Source: Chloroflexota bacterium
GTDB lineage: Bacteria > Chloroflexota > Dehalococcoidia > Lucifugimonadales > JACPCL1
Assembly: GCA_016210375.1 (NCBI GenBank)
Contig: JACQUH010000268.1
Coordinates: forward strand, 1-6,547
DNA: 6,547 nucleotides
Direction of reading: 5' to 3'
Below, one piece after another: positions 4,969 through 6,547 of this stretch; position 1 is the first letter of the stretch, and the number at the start of each line of letters is the position of its first letter. The position numbers and the translations under genes were made by a program. Under the pieces are notes generated by a model. It was not told where the DNA came from. It was given only the letters and a program-made list of their open reading frames with translations, and ran no database searches.

Positions 4969-4995
4969 CATATGCGCTAACTTAAGGCGATGGCA
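4969..4995. repeat. Left terminal inverted repeat of the insertion sequence
   Basis: 27 bp starting CATATGCGCTAACTTAAG. It matches the right repeat at 22 of 27 positions, and at 17 of the first 18. Confidence 0.88.
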
Positions 4996-5114
4996 GGGTT
5001 AACGGAAGGCGTTCGAGTTGCCGTATTCGTTTCCGGGATGGTTCTCGAAGGCGGGCAGAGATGAGATGCCAGTCGTGAATGCAGCTGGCGAGCGGCAAGT
5101 GTGGATTCACGGTG

Positions 5115-6281
5115 CTACTCACCAGATGAAGCATGAGCGATGTTTCCCTCCAGTGGCACCGGGAGGACCGGGTTCGCTGGCAAGAGCGGGTACCCCCAGG
5201 GGGAAAATCTTTCCCCGGCCGCGATGAGGGCCTCAATGAGGAAGGCCACGAGGAGTTTACCGTGCAGCCACGCCTGTGCGGCCTGCACGTCGAACTTCTT
5301 CAGATGGCCCAGGCCAATGATGGACTTGAGACGCTTGAAGGTGAGCTCCACCTGCCACCGTCCTCGATACACCTCCAGAACGGTGGTAGGGCTGTATCGG
5401 CGGGCAAGGGTGGTGAACACAAACACGTAGGCTGCTGCCTCAAGGGTCTCCGGCCTAACCTTGCGCCCTTTCTTGCTATTCTCGGCAATGGTCTTGCGAC
5501 GGGCCTTTTCTGCGGCCAGATCGCTCTTTCTCACCGCGCAGACCCGGCCCGGAATCAAGTCCCCATTGTGGGGAACCCACGCATCCCAATCCCCTATTTG
5601 TCCCGGAGTCCCCAATGTCCTCAAGTGCTGCAGGAGGGGGAACGCCGTGGCATCCGCATTCGCCAGAGGGAGATTCGTGAGGTTGATCCTTACCAATACC
5701 TGGCCGCCACCATCGATCACGTGCCTCACGCCCGCACGATGGGCGAATCCCCTATCACCAAGAAACAAGTCCCCCGAACGGACCTTAAACCGCTTGAATG
5801 ACTCACCCACCTTGGTACCAGTGACGTGCACCTCCTCACAGCGCAGAGAAGGCAGAGAAATGGCGTAGTGGATTCTCCACGTGGAGCCCGTACTTCCAGG
5901 CTCCTGGATGGTGCTGCCGTCTATGACCTTGATGTTGAATTCAGCGCCGAACACGGCAAGCGGCTGTTTTTCTACCCAGGTAACCATGGTCTGGGCAGCC
6001 ATCCAGCGCAGCCATTCCCCTGAGGCTTTCAGGCGCTTCAGCAGGGCCACGTCAGAGACGACCGCGAATCCACCCTGTTTCGCCCTCACCACCGTTTCCC
6101 TCAGCGAGCAGCCATCAGCGATGTGGATCAGCAACGTCCTCAGCAAAGCACCCGCACTGTCGAAGCGCCGGCACCGGCGCAAGGCACCCAGTTCGTGCGC
6201 CTTTTCTTCCCAACCCATTGGCAGGAATGACACCAGGGTATCCCAGTCCTTCGCGGCTCCTACCGGCATTACTGCATCCAT
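5115..6281 (-). CDS. IS4-family DDE transposase
   Basis: A 388-residue RNase H-fold transposase that cuts and rejoins the ends of the surrounding element. The catalytic triad is complete. The first Asp is residue 121 (KVIDGST), the second Asp is 176 (FLGDRGFAH), and Glu312 sits in the IS4 signature Y-(2)-R-(3)-E-(6)-K (Tyr305, Arg308, Glu312, Lys319 in YRGRWQVELTFKRLKS). Between the second Asp and the Glu lies the usual beta-rich insertion (~residues 195-290). The ATG at 6281 is preferred over an upstream GTG (6287), because the strong GGGAGG Shine-Dalgarno sequence ends about five bases before the ATG and overlaps that GTG. A promoter pair lies just upstream. Nothing looks truncated. Confidence 0.93.
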   Translation of the reverse strand: MDAVMPVGAAKDWDTLVSFLPMGWEEKAHELGALRRCRRFDSAGALLRTLLIHIADGCSLRETVVRAKQGGFAVVSDVALLKRLKASGEWLRWMAAQTMVTWVEKQPLAVFGAEFNIKVIDGSTIQEPGSTGSTWRIHYAISLPSLRCEEVHVTGTKVGESFKRFKVRSGDLFLGDRGFAHRAGVRHVIDGGGQVLVRINLTNLPLANADATAFPLLQHLRTLGTPGQIGDWDAWVPHNGDLIPGRVCAVRKSDLAAEKARRKTIAENSKKGRKVRPETLEAAAYVFVFTTLARRYSPTTVLEVYRGRWQVELTFKRLKSIIGLGHLKKFDVQAAQAWLHGKLLVAFLIEALIAAGERFSPWGYPLLPANPVLPVPLEGNIAHASSGE

Positions 6282-6301
6282 CGTCACCTCCCTCGGTGAC
6301 G

Positions 6302-6330
6302 ATTATCCATCAAGCCGTTGTCAATGGCAA
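6302..6330 (-). promoter_or_regulatory. Transposase promoter with -35 inside the terminal repeat
   Basis: On the minus strand TTGCCA (6325-6330) and GATAAT (6302-6307) are exactly 17 bp apart, each matching the sigma70 consensus at five of six positions. The -35 box is the inner end of the right terminal inverted repeat. It points into the transposase gene, whose ATG is about 20 bases downstream of the -10 box. Confidence 0.65.
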
Positions 6331-6351
6331 TGTCTTACGTTAGCGCATATG
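6325..6351. repeat. Right terminal inverted repeat of the insertion sequence
   Basis: Read on the minus strand it starts CATATGCGCTAACGTAAG and pairs with the left repeat. The inner six bases double as the -35 box of the transposase promoter. Confidence 0.88.
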
Positions 6352-6363
6352 CCCCCTGACCCC
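6352..6363. repeat. Right flank of the insertion sequence, probable target duplication
   Basis: CCCCCTGACCCC, matching the 12 bases left of the element at 10 positions. It lies directly next to the stop codon of the following minus-strand gene, so the insertion just missed that coding region. Confidence 0.5.
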
Positions 6364-6547
6364 CTAGGCGTTAGGCGCTAGAATAATCAACCCGAAACGC
6401 CCAGCACGTCTCAGAGATGGCCGCTCAGGTCCCGCCAGGTAGGGTTCAAGGCTCGTGATGAGGTCCACCTTTTTGCGCCTCGAGCCTGCCTTTACTTGCT
6501 TTTCTCTCGTGATGGCGGCTGTAGGCCCTGGCGCCCCTTCGTAGTAC
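6364..6547 (-). CDS. GIY-YIG endonuclease family protein (YhbQ/UPF0213 type), C-terminal part
   Basis: The last 60 codons of a minus-strand gene end at TAG (6364-6366) and run off the right edge. YYE, then TAAITREKQVKAGSRRKKVDLI is the hallmark C-terminal half of small single-domain GIY-YIG proteins. In these the Glu of REKQ is the metal-binding catalytic residue, and a basic lysine/arginine-rich helix follows. Family members normally end near an NP-x-W-x-DL segment. Here that reads SLEPYLAGPERPSL and is followed by about 15 extra residues (RRAGRFGLIILAPNA), so the C-terminus is unusual. The GIY and YIG motifs would lie outside the window. The insertion sequence lies 12 bp after the stop codon. 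Confidence 0.75.
   Translation of the reverse strand, partial: YYEGAPGPTAAITREKQVKAGSRRKKVDLITSLEPYLAGPERPSLRRAGRFGLIILAPNA

Larger units (their letters stand above)
4969..6351 (-). mobile_element. IS4-family insertion sequence, complete, 1383 bp
   Basis: The element is bounded by terminal inverted repeats that begin CATATGCGCTAAC at both ends. It contains one transposase gene on the minus strand that fills most of its length. Ends starting with CAT, a single YREK-type DDE transposase and a flanking duplication of about 12 bp fit the IS4 family (the ISH8 or IS231 type ends are closest as I recall them). Both ends and the gene look intact, so it may still be active. The left internal stretch 4996-5114 is non-coding. 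It inserted between the CoA-transferase leader and the 3' end of a second GIY-YIG gene. Confidence 0.9.

Noticed and set aside
5133..5801. A 222-codon plus-strand frame opposite the transposase
   Set aside because: It is antisense to a transposase with all catalytic motifs and has no family features of its own.
6282..6287. GTG start six bases upstream for the transposase
   Set aside because: This GTG is part of the Shine-Dalgarno region (GGGAGGTGA) that serves the ATG at 6281, so the shorter start fits better.
1..6547. CRISPR array
   Set aside because: No regularly spaced repeats of 20-50 bp were seen; the only tandem repeat is the two-copy 12-mer at 464-487.

Overview
The window is GC-rich bacterial DNA with NTG starts (GTG and TTG as well as ATG), Shine-Dalgarno sites, and a tRNA gene with its CCA encoded. 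The trpG-like glutaminase, the large CoA-transferase and the style of the integrase and toxin-antitoxin genes suggest a high-GC environmental bacterium. Chloroflexota or a similar lineage is possible, but this is a weak guess and nothing here fixes the phylum.

Left part (1-1011), a chromosomal anchor and the scar of an integrated element. The 3' end of an anthranilate/aminodeoxychorismate synthase glutaminase subunit (trpG/pabA type) is followed by a complete tRNA-Arg(CCT) gene. Next come a hairpin with a T-run, a perfect tandem 12-bp repeat, and the C-terminal third of a tyrosine recombinase pointing back at the tRNA. This is the layout of an element integrated at a tRNA 3' end. The recombinase has lost its N-terminal part and first catalytic Arg, so the element is probably stranded. 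It abuts the tail of a second broken gene on the other strand that may be HEPN-like.

Middle part (1083-3390), accessory cargo. It holds an EVE-domain (PUA-like) protein on the minus strand, with an open in-frame upstream stretch that may be a decayed HNH remnant. After a largely non-coding stretch with a good sigma70-type promoter and two adjacent palindromes comes a type II toxin-antitoxin pair: a UPF0175-like antitoxin and a PIN-domain VapC-type toxin, overlapping by 4 nt. A GIY-YIG nuclease-family protein follows on the same strand with its own Shine-Dalgarno site. These families are typical of genomic and defence islands, but no complete known defence system is visible.

Right part (3496-6547). 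A convergent acetyl-CoA hydrolase/4-hydroxybutyrate CoA-transferase family gene (minus strand) lacks Glu at the position where the family's catalytic residue is expected. It also has an expanded glycine-rich loop encoded by a triple palindromic GC-rich segment. A neat palindrome lies in its 5' leader. Upstream is an apparently intact 1383-bp IS4-family insertion sequence (4969-6351) with 27-bp terminal inverted repeats, an intact YREK-type DDE transposase, a promoter whose -35 box lies in the right terminal repeat, and an imperfect 12-bp flanking duplication. Just beyond it, the window ends in the C-terminal 60 codons of a YhbQ/UPF0213-type GIY-YIG protein. Before the insertion this gene and the CoA-transferase were close neighbours in the same orientation.
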